The notes beneath the pieces are model-generated. The model saw only the letters and a list, made by a program, of their open reading frames with translations, searched no databases and had not been told where the DNA came from. Below, piece after piece: positions 45,358-54,094 of a DNA stretch of 64,000 bases. Numbering within the stretch: position 1 is the first letter of the stretch; every line of letters starts with the position of its first letter. Location of the stretch: NCBI RefSeq assembly GCF_018459925.1, contig NZ_CP075371.1:2356001-2420000 (forward strand). Reading direction: 5' to 3'. Source of the DNA: Nocardioides aquaticus. Its GTDB lineage: Bacteria > Actinomycetota > Actinomycetes > Propionibacteriales > Nocardioidaceae. Position numbers and translations under genes: made by a program.

Positions 45358-46377
45358 TCAGAGCCGGACGAGCATCTTGCCCAGGTTGGCGCCGGAGAAC
45401 AGCCCCAGGAAGGCGTCGACGGTCTGCTCCAGGCCCTCGAAGTACGTCTCGCGGGTGCGGACCGAGCCGTCGGCGACCCAGCCCGGGGCGCTGGCGTAGA
45501 AGTCGCCGGCGAGGTCGGCGTGGTCGCTGACGATGAAGCCGCGGATCGTCAGCTTGCGCGGCACGACGAGGCCGATCGTGCGCGGGCCGGGGGCGGGCTG
45601 CTGGTCGTTGTAGGTCGTGATCGCGCCGCAGGCCGCGACCCGGCCGAACTCGGCGAGGTGCAGCAGCGCGGCCTCGAGGTGCTCGCCGCCGACGTTGTCG
45701 AAGTAGACGTCCGCGCGCCCGCCGCCGGTGCGGTCCAGGGCGTCGCGCAGCAGGTGCGAGACCTTGCCGTCGTGGTAGTCGAAGGCCGCGTCGAAGCCGA
45801 GCTCCTCGGTCAGCCAGGCGACCTTCTCGGGCGACCCGGCGCTGCCGATCACGCGGGCGGCGCCGAGCTGGCGGGCGAACTGGCCGACCGCGGAGCCGAC
45901 GGCACCGGCGGCGCCGGAGACGAAGACCGTCTCGCCCTCGGCCAGCGCGGCGATGCGACGCAGGCCGACGTACGCCGTCAGCCCCGGCATGCCGAGCACG
46001 CCGAGGTAGGCCGAGGCGGGGGCCCGCTCGACGTCGACGACGCGGACCGCGCCGGCGTCGAGGACCTCGGCGTCGCGCCAGGCGGCCCCGTGGCTGACGG
46101 TCGCGCCGACCGGGACGCGGTCCGAGGTCGACTCCTCGACGACGCCGACCGCGGCACCCAGCATCGGGGCCTCGAGCGCGTACGGCTCGGCGTAGGACTC
46201 GGTGTCGTTCATCCGGCCCCGCATGTAGGGGTCGACCGACAGCACGGTGTTGCGGACCCGGACCTGGTCGGGCCCGAGGTCGGGCAGGTCGACGTCGACC
46301 ATGCGGAAGTCGTCGGTGGTGGGCAGCCCCGCGGGACGGCGGACGAGCTGGATCTGGCGTGCGGTTCGGGTGGTCAT
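45358..46377 (-). CDS. NADP-dependent MDR oxidoreductase (CurA/PTGR-like)
   Basis: A 339-residue medium-chain dehydrogenase/reductase without zinc-site Cys residues. It has RQIQLVRRPAGLPTTDDFRMVD, LSVDPYMRGRMND, the Rossmann fingerprint VSGAAGAVGSAVGQFARQLG, YFDNVGGEHLEAAL and the C-terminal FSGANLGKMLVRL. It fits the leukotriene B4 12-hydroxydehydrogenase/CurA group, NADPH-dependent double-bond reductases. The start is ATG 46377 (another ATG lies three codons earlier). Confidence 0.93.
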   Translation of the reverse strand: MTTRTARQIQLVRRPAGLPTTDDFRMVDVDLPDLGPDQVRVRNTVLSVDPYMRGRMNDTESYAEPYALEAPMLGAAVGVVEESTSDRVPVGATVSHGAAWRDAEVLDAGAVRVVDVERAPASAYLGVLGMPGLTAYVGLRRIAALAEGETVFVSGAAGAVGSAVGQFARQLGAARVIGSAGSPEKVAWLTEELGFDAAFDYHDGKVSHLLRDALDRTGGGRADVYFDNVGGEHLEAALLHLAEFGRVAACGAITTYNDQQPAPGPRTIGLVVPRKLTIRGFIVSDHADLAGDFYASAPGWVADGSVRTRETYFEGLEQTVDAFLGLFSGANLGKMLVRL

Positions 46378-46610
46378 GTCCTGCATCCTGCCAGCCGCGC
46401 GACCGCCGCCCTGACCTGCGGCGGGGCCACGGCGCAGGCGTCGCCGACGTGCCCGAGGTCACCCCCTCGACGGGGAATGGTCGAGGCCCTCCCGACGCTA
46501 ACCTGTCATCACCGTCCGACTTATTGGTCCATGACGGGAACCACCATCACCAGAGCGCGGCGCGAGCCGCGACGCCGGGCCCCCGCGGCCCACGAGAGGA
46601 CTTGAGAATC

Positions 46611-46760
46611 ATGACGACGCAGCAGTACGTGGCCCACGGCATCACCGAGGGGCGCGCCTGGTCGCGACAGGACCGGGCCCAGCTGCGCGACATCGAGCTC
46701 TCCCGTCCCGGCGCCCGTCGTGGCCTGCGCGCGTGGCGCCGCGAGGCCCGCGACGCCTGA
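46611..46760 (+). CDS. 49-residue hypothetical protein
   Basis: A short gene, ATG 46611 with AGAGGA 11 bases upstream, encoding TTQQYVAHGITEGRAWSRQDRAQLRDIELSRPGARRGLRAWRRE. It is basic and helical in the second half. It lies 41 bases before the OsmC-like gene on the same strand. Coding is supported by codon bias only. Confidence 0.5.
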   Translation: MTTQQYVAHGITEGRAWSRQDRAQLRDIELSRPGARRGLRAWRREARDA

Positions 46761-46800
46761 CCTCCGCGGCGCCGGGTGCTCCCGGTGGCAGGCTCGGGGC

Positions 46801-47298
46801 ATGACCTCGAGCGCGGAGCAGCAGCAGCAGCAGCACGACGACACCTGGCGCGGCGTGGAGCTGCGCAGGATCGGGGCTGGCCGCTACCTGGCCAGCAACG
46901 GTCGTGGGGGAGTGCTCCCCGTGGGCCGCGGCGCGGACCCGGACTTCACCCCGGTCGAGCTGCTGCTGGCCGCCATCGCCGGATGCAGCGCGGTCGACAT
47001 CGAGCTGGTCACCGGCAAGCGGGTCGACCCCGACCACGTGCACCTGGCCGTCGAGGGCCACAAGACCCGCGACCAGGACGGGAACCACCTGACCGGCCTG
47101 CGGGTCACCGTCGACCTCGGGTTCCCCGCGGGCGCCGACGGCGACCGCGCCCGATCGATGCTGCCGCGCGCGGTCGAGCAGACGCGCGACCGGCTGTGCA
47201 CCGTCTCGCGGACCGTGCAGCTGGCCACGCCCGTGGACTACCACCTGGCAGACCCCGCCGACCCAGCCGACCCAGCAGCCCCCGCCGAACCCTCGTAG
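46801..47298 (+). CDS. OsmC-family protein
   Basis: A 165-residue protein: YLASNGRGGVLPVGRGADPDFTPVELLLAAIAGCSAVDIELVTGK with the peroxidatic Cys in AGCSAVD, and a second Cys in RDRLCTVSRTVQ. OsmC/Ohr proteins reduce organic peroxides with two Cys residues in dimers. The N terminus has six consecutive Gln residues. The ATG is at 46801. The C terminus is a run of PADPADPAAPAEP. Confidence 0.9.
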   Translation: MTSSAEQQQQQHDDTWRGVELRRIGAGRYLASNGRGGVLPVGRGADPDFTPVELLLAAIAGCSAVDIELVTGKRVDPDHVHLAVEGHKTRDQDGNHLTGLRVTVDLGFPAGADGDRARSMLPRAVEQTRDRLCTVSRTVQLATPVDYHLADPADPADPAAPAEPS

Positions 47299-47347
47299 TG
47301 AGGCCTCGGCCGGGGCGGCGTCGGGCCGGCAGCGTCGACCGGCGCCG

Positions 47348-48031
47348 TCAGCCGATGGTGACGCCGGTGATCTCGACGGGCTCGGCCGGCGGGCCGTCGG
47401 GCGCGCCACCCTCGGCGCCGGCGTCCGCGACCTCCTGGACCACCGCGAGGCCCTCCTCGCTGATCGACCCGAACACGGTGTAGTCGGGGTCCAGCGGGCT
47501 GTCGTCGAAGACCATGAAGAACTGCGAGCCGTTGGTGTCGGGGCCCGCGTTGGCCATCGCGAGCGTGCCGGGGCCGTAGGTCTCCTCGCCGGTGAGCTCG
47601 TCGGGGAAGGAGTACCCGGGGCCGCCGGTGCCGGTGCCGGTCGGGTCGCCGCACTGGAGCACGAAGATGCCCGCGGTGGTCAGCCGGTGGCACGGGGTGT
47701 CGGTGAAGTAGTCCTGCTCGGCGAGGGACACGAACGAGTTGACCGTGCAGGGCGCGGCGTCCGCGTCGAGGGTGATCGGCACGTCGCCGGCGCTGGTCGT
47801 GATGGTCGCGCTGACCTCGCCGGTCTGGGTGGCGGTGGCCGGCGGGGCGTCGACCTCCGTGGCGGCGGTGCCGGCGGAGGGGTAGGCGCAGCTCTCGCCC
47901 TCGGCGGCGGCCGGCTCCTCGGTCGCGGTCGTGTCGTCCCCGCCGCAGGCGCTCAGGCCCGCGGAGAGAGCGACCAGCACGGCGGCGGCGGAGAGCGGGC
48001 GGCGGACGGAACGGCGCAGGGGGCGGATCAT
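47348..48031 (-). CDS. lipoprotein peptidyl-prolyl cis-trans isomerase (cyclophilin-like)
   Basis: A 227-residue lipoprotein. A signal peptide with lipobox LSAC (Cys about residue 29) is followed by a Thr/Ala/Glu-rich linker, then a cyclophilin domain: APCTVNSFVSLAEQDYFTDTPCHRL, GGPGYSFPDEL, GTLAMANAGPDTNGSQFFMVFDD, and DYTVFGSISEEGLAVVQEVADAG. It folds or refolds exported proteins on the outer face of the membrane. An extra Cys pair (CAYPS, DAAPC) may form a disulfide. Expressed alone. Confidence 0.92.
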   Translation of the reverse strand: MIRPLRRSVRRPLSAAAVLVALSAGLSACGGDDTTATEEPAAAEGESCAYPSAGTAATEVDAPPATATQTGEVSATITTSAGDVPITLDADAAPCTVNSFVSLAEQDYFTDTPCHRLTTAGIFVLQCGDPTGTGTGGPGYSFPDELTGEETYGPGTLAMANAGPDTNGSQFFMVFDDSPLDPDYTVFGSISEEGLAVVQEVADAGAEGGAPDGPPAEPVEITGVTIG

Positions 48032-48106
48032 GCCGCGATCGTAGGTGGGCGGTGGGAGCCCGGCCGCGGTCGGGTGGGCGCCCGTACGGCCCGTGGTCAG
48101 CCCCGG

Positions 48107-48556
48107 TCAGTCCGGTGTGGCGGTGTGGTCGGGCCGGCCGCGGGTGCGCCGGTCCTCCTTCATCTCGGCCTCGAACAGGTGCCGCCGCCCGCCGACCAGC
48201 TCGTCGCGGGCGCGTCGTTCGGCGTCCTTGACCGCCGCGTAGTAGCCGTCGTCGTACTCCTCGACGACCTGGAAGCTCCAGCGGCCCTCGAGGATGTTGC
48301 GGCCGATGACGTCCTGCTCGACGGCGTCGGCGAGGTCGGTGTGCCCGGCCTCGCGCAGCTCGTCGGCGGCCTTGCTCAGGGTCAGGTCGGCGGTGCCGCA
48401 GAGCCGGTGGAAGGCGTAGAGGTGGCCGCGCGCGTGCTCGACCACCTCCAGCGCCTCCGAGAGCGTGCCGAGGGCCTCGACGGTGGCGTCGCTGACGCCC
48501 GCCGGTCGACGGTGCTCCTCGGCCGGACGCTCGGGGGAGGGGTGGTCCTCGGTCAC
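48107..48556 (-). CDS. hypothetical protein
   Basis: A 149-residue helical, acidic protein from GTG 48556: LGTLSEALEVVEHARGHLYAFHRLCGTADLTLSKAADELREAG, then WSFQVVEEYDDGYYAAVKDAERRARDELVGGRRHLFEAEMKE. It recalls a small actinobacterial family with an unknown role. It overlaps the stop of the 71-residue gene upstream (GTGA), so they form an operon. Confidence 0.75.
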   Translation of the reverse strand: MTEDHPSPERPAEEHRRPAGVSDATVEALGTLSEALEVVEHARGHLYAFHRLCGTADLTLSKAADELREAGHTDLADAVEQDVIGRNILEGRWSFQVVEEYDDGYYAAVKDAERRARDELVGGRRHLFEAEMKEDRRTRGRPDHTATPD

Positions 48557-48768
48557 CCGAGGACCGAGGCGGCGTCGGCCGAGGCCGGGTCCGCCTCGAT
48601 GGCGTCGACCAGCTTGGTGATCTCGTCCTCGGACGGGTCGATGTCGGTCTCGCCGAACGCGGAGCGGAGCTCCTTCTCGGTGGTGCCCTCGGTGGCGCCG
48701 TCCTGGTAGGAGACGACACGCTGGACGACGGCCTGCATGGCTTCGAGCTCTTCGCTGCTTCGGGTCAT
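48553..48768 (-). CDS. small acidic hypothetical protein
   Basis: A 71-residue protein, ATG 48768: RSSEELEAMQAVVQRVVSYQDGATEGTTEKELRSAFGETDIDPSEDEITKLVDAIE. It is helical and acidic and has no recognised family. Translationally coupled with the gene at 48107-48556, so the two products may work together. Confidence 0.65.
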   Translation of the reverse strand: MTRSSEELEAMQAVVQRVVSYQDGATEGTTEKELRSAFGETDIDPSEDEITKLVDAIEADPASADAASVLG

Positions 48769-48851
48769 GCCGCGAACCTACGGGCGTCCGCGGGCAGGCA
48801 TCCCCACCCCCACGGGTTCGGCGTCGGGGACGTCCCGTGCGCGGGGCCGGT

Positions 48852-49699
48852 TCACATCTCCTCGTGGGTGTCGGGGTCGCCGCCGAACAGCCGGCCGTCG
48901 GGCCTGGCGAGCCCGGTGACCGCGGCCATCTCGGAGTCGTCGAGCGCAAAGCCGAGCACGTCGAGGTTGGCGCGCTGCCGCTCCGGGGTGGCGGACTTGG
49001 GGAGCGGGACGGCGCCGAGCTGGACCTGCCAGCGCAGGATCACCTGGCCGGGGGTGACGCCGTGGCGCTCGGCCGCGTCGGCCACCGGCGGCTCCGTGAA
49101 CGGCGCCTGCCGCTTGCCCAGCGGGCTCCAGGAGCAGGTACGGATGCCGCGGCGCTCGTTCTCGGCGCGCATCTGCTCCTGCGGGAAGTACGGGTGCAGC
49201 TCGATCTGGTTGACCGCCGGGGTGACACCGGTGGCCTCGATGACCCGGTCGAGGTGGGTCGGGGTGAAGTTCGAGACGCCCACGGAGCGGATCAGGCCCT
49301 CCCGCTGGCAGTCGACCAGGGCACGCCAGGCCTCCACGTAGGAGTCGACCGACGGGTTCGGCCAGTGGATGAGGTGCAGGTCGATCTGCTCGACGCCGAG
49401 GCGGCCGAGGGACTCGTGCACGCTGGCCACGGCGTCGTCGTACCCGTGGTGGCGCCCGGGCAGCTTGCTGGTCAGCACGACCTCCTCGCGGGGGACGCCC
49501 GAGCGGCGCAGCGCCTCGCCGACCTCGGTCTCGTTGCCGTAGTTCACGGCCGTGTCGAGCAGGCGGTAGCCGACCTCGAGCGCGCTCTGGATCGCGGTGA
49601 TCCCGTCGTCGTCGGACAGCGGGTAGGTGCCGAAGCCGACCGCCGGGATCGTGGTGCCGTCGTTCAGCTCGTACGTCGGGAGGTCGATGGGGAGGTCAT
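48852..49699 (-). pseudogene. aldo/keto reductase with frameshift just after the start
   Basis: From residue about 15 the protein is a normal AKR: TYELNDGTTIPAVGFGTYP, LLDTAVNYGNE (Asp and Tyr of the tetrad), LTSKLPG (Lys), LHLIHWPNP (His) and PLPKSATPERQRANLDV. The frame has no start codon: a TAG lies upstream and no ATG, GTG or TTG follows it before VNYGNE. The natural ATG at 49699 is out of frame by one base; adding one C to the C run at 49689-49692 gives MTSPIDLPTYELNDG. It is either a one-base loss or a base-calling error. Intact length would be about 282 residues. Confidence 0.85.
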
Positions 49700-49779
49700 G
49701 GCGCCGAACCTAGGGGGCGCACCGACGGGGCGGTCGCCTGTGGGGGTGGGCTGTCGGCGGTCCGTCGTAGACAGGTCGG

Positions 49780-50127
49780 GTGGCGGACCCTGACGAGAGC
49801 GAGTGCCTGCTGTGCTTCCTGCGGCGGGCGGTGGTCGAGGACGGCTGCGCGCACGACTGGGCGCACGCCGTGCGCTTCCGTGACGTCCGCGTGCCGGCGG
49901 CGGTCGGCCTGGAGCGACGCCTGCAGGACGTCGGCGCCCGCTGCGACTGCACCGTGCTGGAGCGCGGCTGGTGGCCGGAGCGGACGCTGTGGCAGCGCGA
50001 CCTCGACACCGACGAGCTGACCGAGCCGGTCCCGTGGCCCGGGTGCGCCGGGGTGGGCGCCACCTCGGCCAGGCCGTGCGCGCACTGGGTGCGGCGGACC
50101 CGGTGGGACGTGCCGTCGGGCTGGTGA
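49780..50127 (+). CDS. hypothetical Cys-rich protein, DUF2695-like
   Basis: A 115-residue protein from GTG 49780. It has CLLCFLRRAVVEDGCAHDWAHAVRF, then LQDVGARCDCTVLERGWWPE and two further Cys. The C-D-H to CDC pattern recalls DUF2695. The four to six Cys plus His suggest a zinc site. Function unknown. It is divergent from the aldo/keto reductase gene. Confidence 0.65.
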   Translation: MADPDESECLLCFLRRAVVEDGCAHDWAHAVRFRDVRVPAAVGLERRLQDVGARCDCTVLERGWWPERTLWQRDLDTDELTEPVPWPGCAGVGATSARPCAHWVRRTRWDVPSGW

Positions 50128-50143
50128 CCCGGTGGAGTGCTGC

Positions 50144-50596
50144 TCAGGTCCGGCGCGCGCGGAGCCGTGCGAGCAGCCACCCGGCGGCGCCGGTGCACCA
50201 CAGCGCCCAGGCCACCAGCACCGGCTGGAAGAACAGCCGGACCAGGCGCGCCTGGTCGGTGTCGAGCCCGAAGGCGTCCCGGCCCTCGACGTACTGGGCG
50301 ACGTTGCCGGGGAAGACCGCGACGAACAGCGCGGCCGTGACCAGGCCGGCGCCGACGCGTGCCCGCGCGGCCCGGCCGGGCAGGAGGGTCAGCAGGAGTG
50401 CGGCGCCGACCAGGACCTCGACCACGCCGGAGGCGACCACGACCAGGTCGACGTCCAGCGGGACCCACGGCGGGACCTGCGCCCGGAACTCCGTGCGCAG
50501 GACGGTGACGTGGGCGGTCCCGGCGGCCACCAGGAACGCGCCGAGCACCGCCTGGGCGAGGGACCGGACGAGGGCGGCGGGGGAGGGGCGGGGCAC
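50144..50596 (-). CDS. DoxX-like membrane protein
   Basis: A 150-residue protein from GTG 50596 with four spans: LAQAVLGAFLVAAGTAHVTVL, VDLVVVASGVVEVLVGAALLLTLL, VGAGLVTAALFVAVFPGNVAQYVEG and LVRLFFQPVLVAWALW. The pattern GTAH... PPWVP and PGNVAQY fits the DoxX/DoxD-like family. It is convergent with the DUF2695-like gene and divergent from the class E sortase. The role is unknown. Confidence 0.82.
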   Translation of the reverse strand: MPRPSPAALVRSLAQAVLGAFLVAAGTAHVTVLRTEFRAQVPPWVPLDVDLVVVASGVVEVLVGAALLLTLLPGRAARARVGAGLVTAALFVAVFPGNVAQYVEGRDAFGLDTDQARLVRLFFQPVLVAWALWCTGAAGWLLARLRARRT

Positions 50597-50646
50597 GCCA
50601 CCATCGTGCCCGGTCGCCCATCGCGGTCTGGCTACGCTCGGAGGGC

Positions 50647-51375
50647 ATGAGGTCCTCCCTGCCCGCCCCGCTCGTGGCACTGACCGCACTGGCCGCGCTG
50701 ACGGGCTGTGCCGCCGCGCCGGAGCGCGAGCCGGCCAGCGACCGGGTGCGCGACGTCGCGGCCCGCGTACCGGCCACCGGGGCGTCGACGCCACCGGCGC
50801 CGCAGGCGGACCCCGAGGCGGGGCAGCGCCTGGAGCCGACCGGCCCGGTCACCTCCGACGGCACCCCGCGCGCGGCGACGTTGAGCGTGCCCGACCTCGG
50901 GCTGCGTGACTTCCCGGTGCAGGCCTACCGGGGGACCACCGACGACGTGGCCGGCACGGTGATCCAGGACGCCGGCGACCTGGCCAGCCCGTACGGGCCC
51001 GACGGCGGCGTCGGGCCGGGCGGGGTCGGCAACTACCTGGTCACCGGGCACCGGTTGTCGTCGACCGAGCCGTTCCTGGAGCTGCCGTCGCTGGAGCGCG
51101 GGGACCGGGTGACGGTCACGGCCGACGGGACCGACTACGTCTACGAGGTGCGGACGACGCGCGAGACGTCGTTCCGGGAGCCGGCGTCGCTGGCGGCCCA
51201 GCGCGCCGCCGTCCCGGGGCGGCCGGGCGCCGAGCCGACGCGGGCGATGATCACGCTGTCGACCTGCGCGACGCCGGAGGACCACGCCGAAGGCAACTAC
51301 TGGTCCGACGAGAACGGCAACCCCGAGCACCGGATCGACAAGATCGGCGTCCTCGTGGCGTCGCGCCCGGCCTGA
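50647..51375 (+). CDS. class E sortase-like lipoprotein
   Basis: A 242-residue protein with a lipobox LTGC (Cys about residue 21) in place of the usual membrane span. The sortase core has the catalytic His in LVTGHRLSS, Cys in ITLSTCATPED and Arg in EHRIDKIGVLV, and a YxxxxV strand. This is a second sortase, unlike the class F enzyme at 4301. No sorting-signal substrate is next to it; the following gene is galE. Class E assignment rests on motif context. Confidence 0.85.
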   Translation: MRSSLPAPLVALTALAALTGCAAAPEREPASDRVRDVAARVPATGASTPPAPQADPEAGQRLEPTGPVTSDGTPRAATLSVPDLGLRDFPVQAYRGTTDDVAGTVIQDAGDLASPYGPDGGVGPGGVGNYLVTGHRLSSTEPFLELPSLERGDRVTVTADGTDYVYEVRTTRETSFREPASLAAQRAAVPGRPGAEPTRAMITLSTCATPEDHAEGNYWSDENGNPEHRIDKIGVLVASRPA

Positions 51376-51442
51376 GCGTCCGCCTCCGCTAGCGTCTGCG
51401 GGTCACACGCACGACGTCGACGAGGATGAGGGAGCAGGACGG

Positions 51443-52420
51443 ATGACCTGGTTGGTGACCGGAGGGGCGGGCTACATCGGCTCGCACGTCGTACGGGCCT
51501 TCCAGGCCGCGGACATCCCGGTGGTGGTCCTCGACGACCTCTCCTCGGGCTTCGAGCAGTTCCTGCCGGCGGGGGTCCCCTTCGAGCACGGCAGCGTGCT
51601 GGACGCCAAGCTGGTCGACCACACGCTGCAGGAGCACCAGGTCGAGGGGGTCGTGCACGTCGCGGGCTTCAAGTACGCCGGGGTGTCGATGCAGCGGCCG
51701 CTGCACACCTACGAGCAGAACGTGTCGGCGATGGTGATCCTGATGCAGTGCATGGAGGCCGTGGGTGCCGACAAGCTCGTCTTCTCCTCCAGCGCGGCCA
51801 CCTTCGGCACGCCCGACGTCGACCTGGTCACCGAGACGACCCCGACGATGCCGGAGTCGCCGTACGGCGAGACCAAGCTGATCGGGGAGTGGATGCTGCG
51901 CGCCGCCGGGCGCGCGACGGGGCTGAAGCACACCAGCCTGCGCTACTTCAACGTCGTCGGCTCCGGGTCGCCGGACCTGTTCGACACCAGCCCGCACAAC
52001 CTGTTCCCGCTGGTCTTCGACATGCTCGTGCGCGGCGACAACCCGCGGATCAACGGCGACGACTACGCCACGCCGGACGGCACCTGCGTCCGCGACTACA
52101 TCCACGTCGCCGACCTCGCCGAGGCCCACGTGGCGGCCGCGCGGCGGCTGGCGGCCGACGAGCCGGTGGAGCGGGTCTACAACCTCGGCAGCGGCGGCGG
52201 GACGTCGGTCCGCGAGATCATGGACACCATCCGCGAGGTGACCGGCATCGACTTCACGCCGGACGTCGCGCCGCGCCGCGCCGGCGACCCCGACCGCATC
52301 GTCGCCTCCGGCGAGCTGGCCGCGCGCGACCTCGACTGGCAGATGCGGCACACGCTGCACGAGATGGTCTCGTCGGCCTGGCAGGCCCGCCAGGCCGCGG
52401 GGGACGCCTACCCGCGCTGA
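51443..52420 (+). CDS. galE: UDP-glucose 4-epimerase
   Basis: A 325-residue extended SDR protein: nucleotide motif GGAGYIGSH at residues 7-15, LDDLSSGF, VHVAGFKYAGVS, active-site SSSAATFG (115-122), and YGETK with Tyr141 and Lys145. The later GDDYATPDGTCVRDYIHVADLAEAH is the galE signature. It interconverts UDP-glucose and UDP-galactose for wall polymers. The ATG at 51443 lies about 9 bases after GGGAGCAGGA. Its 3' end overlaps the SGNH hydrolase gene on the other strand by 13 bases. Confidence 0.95.
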   Translation: MTWLVTGGAGYIGSHVVRAFQAADIPVVVLDDLSSGFEQFLPAGVPFEHGSVLDAKLVDHTLQEHQVEGVVHVAGFKYAGVSMQRPLHTYEQNVSAMVILMQCMEAVGADKLVFSSSAATFGTPDVDLVTETTPTMPESPYGETKLIGEWMLRAAGRATGLKHTSLRYFNVVGSGSPDLFDTSPHNLFPLVFDMLVRGDNPRINGDDYATPDGTCVRDYIHVADLAEAHVAAARRLAADEPVERVYNLGSGGGTSVREIMDTIREVTGIDFTPDVAPRRAGDPDRIVASGELAARDLDWQMRHTLHEMVSSAWQARQAAGDAYPR

Positions 52421-53142
52421 CCCGCCCGCAGCACCGCGCGCACCCCGGGCTCGAGGGCGTCGGCCATCGCGGCGTACCCGAGGTCGTTGGGGTGGAAGAA
52501 GTCCGGCGCGAGCCGGCCCCGCCACGAGGTCGGGCCGGTCTCGCGCAGGTCGACCAGCACGACCCGGCCCCGGGCAGCGGCGCGGACGACGTGCTCGTTG
52601 GCGAGGTCGGCGGCCGCCGACGGCTGGGGGAGCGTGGGCACCAGCGACCCCGCCGGCAGCCGGTCGACCAGCTCGGCCATCGCGCTCGGCAGCGCCGCGC
52701 GCGCCTCGCGTCCGCCGAAGAGGTCGTTGGAGCCGACCAGCACCGTGACCAGGGCGGCCGGGGTGCCGTCCGGCTGGGTGGGCAGGCTCTCCAGCACGGG
52801 CAGCTGGCGGTCGAGGACGTCGCGGGTGCGGGCGCCGGTCGCGGACAGGTTGAGCACGGCCAGGTCGTGGCCGTCCGCGCGCAGGCGCTGGTCGAGCTGT
52901 CCGACCCAGCCGGCGTCGTGCGCCGAGGCGCCGACGCCCTGCGACATCGAGTCGCCGAGCACGACCCAGCGCCGACGGGGCTCCCGGACGGCGCGAGCGT
53001 TGTGGTCGCGCCACGCGGCGGCGTACCGGTCCACCTGCGCCCGCACCCGGCGCACCCCGGGGACGACGGCGTTGAGCAGCCGCATCGCGGGCCCGGGCGT
53101 ACGGCCGGTGCTGGTGTCCCAGTCGGGCTCGGTCGCGGTCAC
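52408..53142 (-). CDS. SGNH/GDSL hydrolase
   Basis: A 244-residue GDSL-type esterase from GTG 53142. Block I WVVLGDSMSQGVGAS carries the Ser nucleophile, block III GSNDLFGG follows, and the catalytic Asp and His lie in DFFHPNDLGYAAMADAL. There is no signal peptide. The substrate is unknown. It is convergent with galE (13 base overlap). The N-terminal 30 residues resemble a short amphipathic leader. Confidence 0.9.
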   Translation of the reverse strand: MTATEPDWDTSTGRTPGPAMRLLNAVVPGVRRVRAQVDRYAAAWRDHNARAVREPRRRWVVLGDSMSQGVGASAHDAGWVGQLDQRLRADGHDLAVLNLSATGARTRDVLDRQLPVLESLPTQPDGTPAALVTVLVGSNDLFGGREARAALPSAMAELVDRLPAGSLVPTLPQPSAAADLANEHVVRAAARGRVVLVDLRETGPTSWRGRLAPDFFHPNDLGYAAMADALEPGVRAVLRAGQRG

Positions 53143-53179
53143 GGATCCCAGTGTGCCGACCGGGTGCACGGGCGTGGCC

Positions 53180-54094
53180 TCACCCGGCGAGCACGCGAGC
53201 GAGGGTCCGGCGCCCGACGCGGCTGATGGCCGGGTGCGACCCGGCGTAGTACCAGACCAGGCCGAGGGCCTGCTGGAGCGCCCAGGCGCGACCGCGGGCC
53301 CACTCGAGGTCCGTGCATCCGAGGCGTCCGCGGAGCACGGCACGGGCCGGGGCGCCGAGCAGGTGCCACGCCGCGACGAGGTCCAGGGCACGGTCGGCGG
53401 GTCCGAAACCGCCGGTGTCGAGCAGCCCGCCGAGGCGGCCGTCGGTGACGACGACGTTGCCGGGCATCAGGTCGCCGTGGGTCATCACGTCCGGGCCGGC
53501 GGGCGGCAGGTCGCGCAGGTCGTCCCAGAGCGCGCCGAGCGAGGCGGTGTCGAGGTCGTGACCCACGCTCTGCGCGAGACAGTGGTCCACCCACTCGTCG
53601 TGGTCGGGCAGGTGCCCGCCACGCCCGTCCCGCCGCTCACCGACGAAGGTCCGTCCGCCGGTGCCCGAGGCGCGGAAGGCGTCGATGACGACCCCCAGGT
53701 CCTCGGCGAACGCAGCCGACCCGGCCGGGTCCTCGACGAGGGCGTCGTGGCCGGGCACCCAGGTCTGGACCGACCAGGGGAGGGGGTAGCCGTGGCCGGG
53801 ACGGCCGAGGACGACGGGCAGTGGTGCCGGGACCGGGCAGACGACCGCGAGCGCCGCCGACGCCCTCGCCTCGGCCTGGAGAGCGGCCCCGACCTGGACG
53901 GCGTCGTCGCCGGTGAGGGGAAGTCGGACCGTCAGGTCCTCGCCGAGCCGGAAGACGGCGCACACGGTCCCGCCGCCGGCCACCGGACGGAGGGGCAGGG
54001 AGCGGTGCTGCGGGAGCTGGTCCTCGACGAGTCGCCTGACGAGGCCGGCGGTCACCGGCAGCTGGCCCTCGTGCAGCGGCCCCTCGTCGGTCAC
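53180..54094 (-). CDS. aminoglycoside phosphotransferase-family protein
   Basis: A 304-residue kinase-fold protein: LPVTAGLVRRLVEDQL at the start, VCAVFRLGEDLTVRLPLTG with the phosphate loop, WSVQTWVPGHDAL, the catalytic loop HGDLMPGN at 206-213 and the Mg motif LLDTGGFG (Asp226). The GTG at 54094 overlaps the TGA of the GNAT gene (GTGA), so the two are one operon. It should phosphorylate a small molecule; drug resistance cannot be assumed. Confidence 0.88.
   Translation of the reverse strand: MTDEGPLHEGQLPVTAGLVRRLVEDQLPQHRSLPLRPVAGGGTVCAVFRLGEDLTVRLPLTGDDAVQVGAALQAEARASAALAVVCPVPAPLPVVLGRPGHGYPLPWSVQTWVPGHDALVEDPAGSAAFAEDLGVVIDAFRASGTGGRTFVGERRDGRGGHLPDHDEWVDHCLAQSVGHDLDTASLGALWDDLRDLPPAGPDVMTHGDLMPGNVVVTDGRLGGLLDTGGFGPADRALDLVAAWHLLGAPARAVLRGRLGCTDLEWARGRAWALQQALGLVWYYAGSHPAISRVGRRTLARVLAG

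Noticed and set aside
43376..46462. A 1028-residue minus-strand frame
   Set aside because: It is the shadow of the S55-like gene and the MDR oxidoreductase gene; composition is Gly/Arg/Asp-rich with no domain.
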